This document shows positions 5,876 through 7,231 of a stretch of 7,231 nt of DNA, piece by piece. Below the pieces are notes generated by a model that worked only from the letters and a program-made list of their open reading frames with translations, searched no databases and had not been told where the DNA came from. Source of the DNA: Bacteroidales bacterium (GTDB lineage: Bacteria; Bacteroidota; Bacteroidia; Bacteroidales; NBLH01); the NCBI GenBank assembly GCA_029210905.1, contig JARGGF010000206.1, forward strand, positions 1 to 7,231, written 5' to 3'. Position numbers and translations under genes: made by a program. Numbering within the stretch: the stretch's first letter is position 1; every line of letters begins with the position of its first letter.

Positions 5876-6850
5876 ATGTCTGCATTGAATAGAATTAAAG
5901 CACCGATTGCCGATGAAATGATTCAATTTGAAAAATATTTCAAAAAATCGATGCGCAGTAAAGTGCCGCTTTTAGACATTATCACCAATTATATTATCAG
6001 GAGAAAAGGCAAACAAATGCGCCCTATTTTCGTGTTTTTAACTGCAAAACTTTTAGGAAATATCAACCCTTCCACACATAATGCAGCAGCACTCATTGAA
6101 TTATTGCACACAGCTACGCTTGTTCATGATGATGTGGTGGATGAATCCTATCTTCGGCGTGGATTTTTTTCCATAAATGCACTTTGGAAAAACAAAATTT
6201 CAGTGCTTGTGGGTGATTACTTGCTTTCGAAAGGTTTATTGCTGGCTGTTGAACATGAGGAATTCCAGCTTTTAAAAATAGTATCTGATGCCGTTAAAGA
6301 AATGGCCGAAGGTGAATTGTTGCAAATGGAAAAAGCCCGCAGGCTTAATACCAGCGAGAGTGTTTATTTTGATATTATCAGAAAAAAAACAGCTACCCTT
6401 TTGGCAGCGTGTACAGCAGCTGGTGCCAAATCGGCTGGTGGTACCGATGAGCAGGTTGAACTTTTAAAACAATTTGGAGAAAATATTGGAATCGCTTTCC
6501 AAATAAAAGATGATTTATTTGACTTCCAGGCAAATAACTCCACAGGAAAACCATCTGGAAATGATATTCAGGAGAAAAAAATGACACTCCCATTAATTTA
6601 TACACTTAATCATTCAAATGCAGCTGATGCAAGAAAAATAAAAAGAACAATTAACAGAAAACTTGGAAATTCTGAAAGTATCAGCGAACTGATGAATTTT
6701 GTAAACTCAAATGGAGGAATAGAATACGCTACTGAGAAAATGATGTTTTATAAAAATAAATCGCTGGAAATATTAGAACAATTTGAAGATAGTGAGGCAA
6801 AACAATCTTTGATTGAACTGGTTAATTATACGATTGACCGCAATAAATAG
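5876..6850 (+). CDS. Trans-polyprenyl diphosphate synthase (octaprenyl-type)
   Basis: This enzyme condenses isopentenyl diphosphate onto an allylic diphosphate to build an all-trans chain, most likely the menaquinone side chain in this group. At 324 residues it has the normal family length. GKQMRP at 45-50 binds diphosphate. The first aspartate-rich motif is D85-D-V-V-D89 within LLHTATLVHDDVVDE, and the second is D212-D-L-F-D216 within QIKDDLFDF. K171-T172 and GKPSGNDIQEKKMTLPL (224-240) are also family features. The residue five before the first motif is Ala (A80), a small side chain that in this family goes with longer products; this supports a long-chain rather than a farnesyl synthase, but chain length is inferred. 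The ATG at 5876 gives the normal N-terminus. Nearest neighbours are queG 171 bp upstream and the acid phosphatase gene 47 bp downstream, which may share its transcript. Confidence 0.95.
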   Translation: MSALNRIKAPIADEMIQFEKYFKKSMRSKVPLLDIITNYIIRRKGKQMRPIFVFLTAKLLGNINPSTHNAAALIELLHTATLVHDDVVDESYLRRGFFSINALWKNKISVLVGDYLLSKGLLLAVEHEEFQLLKIVSDAVKEMAEGELLQMEKARRLNTSESVYFDIIRKKTATLLAACTAAGAKSAGGTDEQVELLKQFGENIGIAFQIKDDLFDFQANNSTGKPSGNDIQEKKMTLPLIYTLNHSNAADARKIKRTINRKLGNSESISELMNFVNSNGGIEYATEKMMFYKNKSLEILEQFEDSEAKQSLIELVNYTIDRNK

Positions 6851-6897
6851 TATTTGTTTTTTTGAAATCTCTAACCCTAATAAACAAAAGATTCCAG

Positions 6898-7231
6898 ATG
6901 AAAAATTTATTATTATTACTGTTAACTATTTTAATATTAGCTGGTTGCAAGCAAAACAACAAGCAGGAAATTGAGCAGGTAAACTATGAAAAAACCAGGG
7001 AATTTGCCAATTTATGGTTTCATTATTCTGCCGAAATGGAAGCTTGTTATCTACAAACATATAAATGGGCAGGAATGATGATGGAAAAACAGCTCTCAAC
7101 GTTTCCAAAAGAAGCAAAAAAACCTGCAGTAGTCCTTGATTTGGATGAAACCGTGCTTGACAATAGTCCTTATCAGTTTAAACTTATTGAAACAGCGTCT
7201 TCTTACACTTTTGAAAACTGGGATGAATGGG
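6898..7231 (+). CDS. HAD-superfamily acid phosphatase lipoprotein, e(P4)-like (partial)
   Basis: Only the first 111 codons are in the window; the family is normally about 250-270 residues. The protein starts with a lipoprotein signal peptide: MKN, a hydrophobic run, then lipobox L14-A15-G16-C17. It should therefore be lipid-anchored, probably at the outer membrane. HAD motif I follows as VVLDLDETVLDNSPYQ, with the nucleophile D81 and the general acid D83. The wording DLDETVLDNSPY is typical of the lipoprotein e(P4)/class C acid phosphatase group, which removes phosphate from 5'-nucleotides, NMN and similar molecules outside the cell so they can be taken up. Upstream YLQTYKWA (about residues 51-60) also fits this family. 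Motifs II-IV lie beyond the window, so activity cannot be judged. It starts 47 bp after the polyprenyl synthase stop with no evident terminator or promoter between, so co-transcription is possible. Confidence 0.93.
   Translation, partial: MKNLLLLLLTILILAGCKQNNKQEIEQVNYEKTREFANLWFHYSAEMEACYLQTYKWAGMMMEKQLSTFPKEAKKPAVVLDLDETVLDNSPYQFKLIETASSYTFENWDEW

Overview
The window looks like ordinary chromosome from an AT-rich member of the Bacteroidota, probably Bacteroidia-like. The evidence is the TAnnTTTG/TTTG promoter motifs, scarce Shine-Dalgarno sequences, a porin O/P-type outer-membrane protein, a short QueG, and an e(P4)-type lipoprotein acid phosphatase. I see no phage, plasmid, CRISPR or toxin-antitoxin content, and no clearly new multi-gene system.

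Layout, left to right. At 42-1499 (+) lies an unrecognised, membrane-anchored 485-residue protein. It is followed closely by a PAP2-family phosphatase (1519-2088, +). A glycosyltransferase family 9 (LPS heptosyltransferase-like) gene runs the opposite way (2035-3039, -), and its 3' end overlaps the 3' end of the PAP2 gene by 54 bp. A divergent intergenic region with one good promoter candidate leads to a porin-like outer-membrane protein (3302-4390, +).

The interval 4391-4774 has no gene. It holds a promoter-like motif, a short tandem repeat, and a MITE-like or REP-like element of about 150 bp with 17-bp imperfect terminal inverted repeats. Directly after it comes queG (epoxyqueuosine reductase), whose 5' end is odd. 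Family-like sequence continues in frame for about 15 codons upstream of the first usable start codon (TTG at 4820), with ATA at 4775 where an ATG would be expected. A terminator-shaped hairpin lies inside that same stretch.

Then come a trans-polyprenyl diphosphate synthase (5876-6850, +), preceded by two promoter-like elements, and the first 111 codons of an e(P4)-like lipoprotein acid phosphatase (6898 to the window edge, +).

Most of the genes concern the cell envelope: a lipid or lipid-phosphate phosphatase, an LPS-core-type glycosyltransferase, a porin, an isoprenoid chain maker (for menaquinone side chains or a polyprenyl carrier) and a surface phosphatase. queG belongs to tRNA modification. 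They do not form one recognisable pathway. The part most worth a second look is 4390-4830, where a repeat element appears to sit between queG and its likely promoter.
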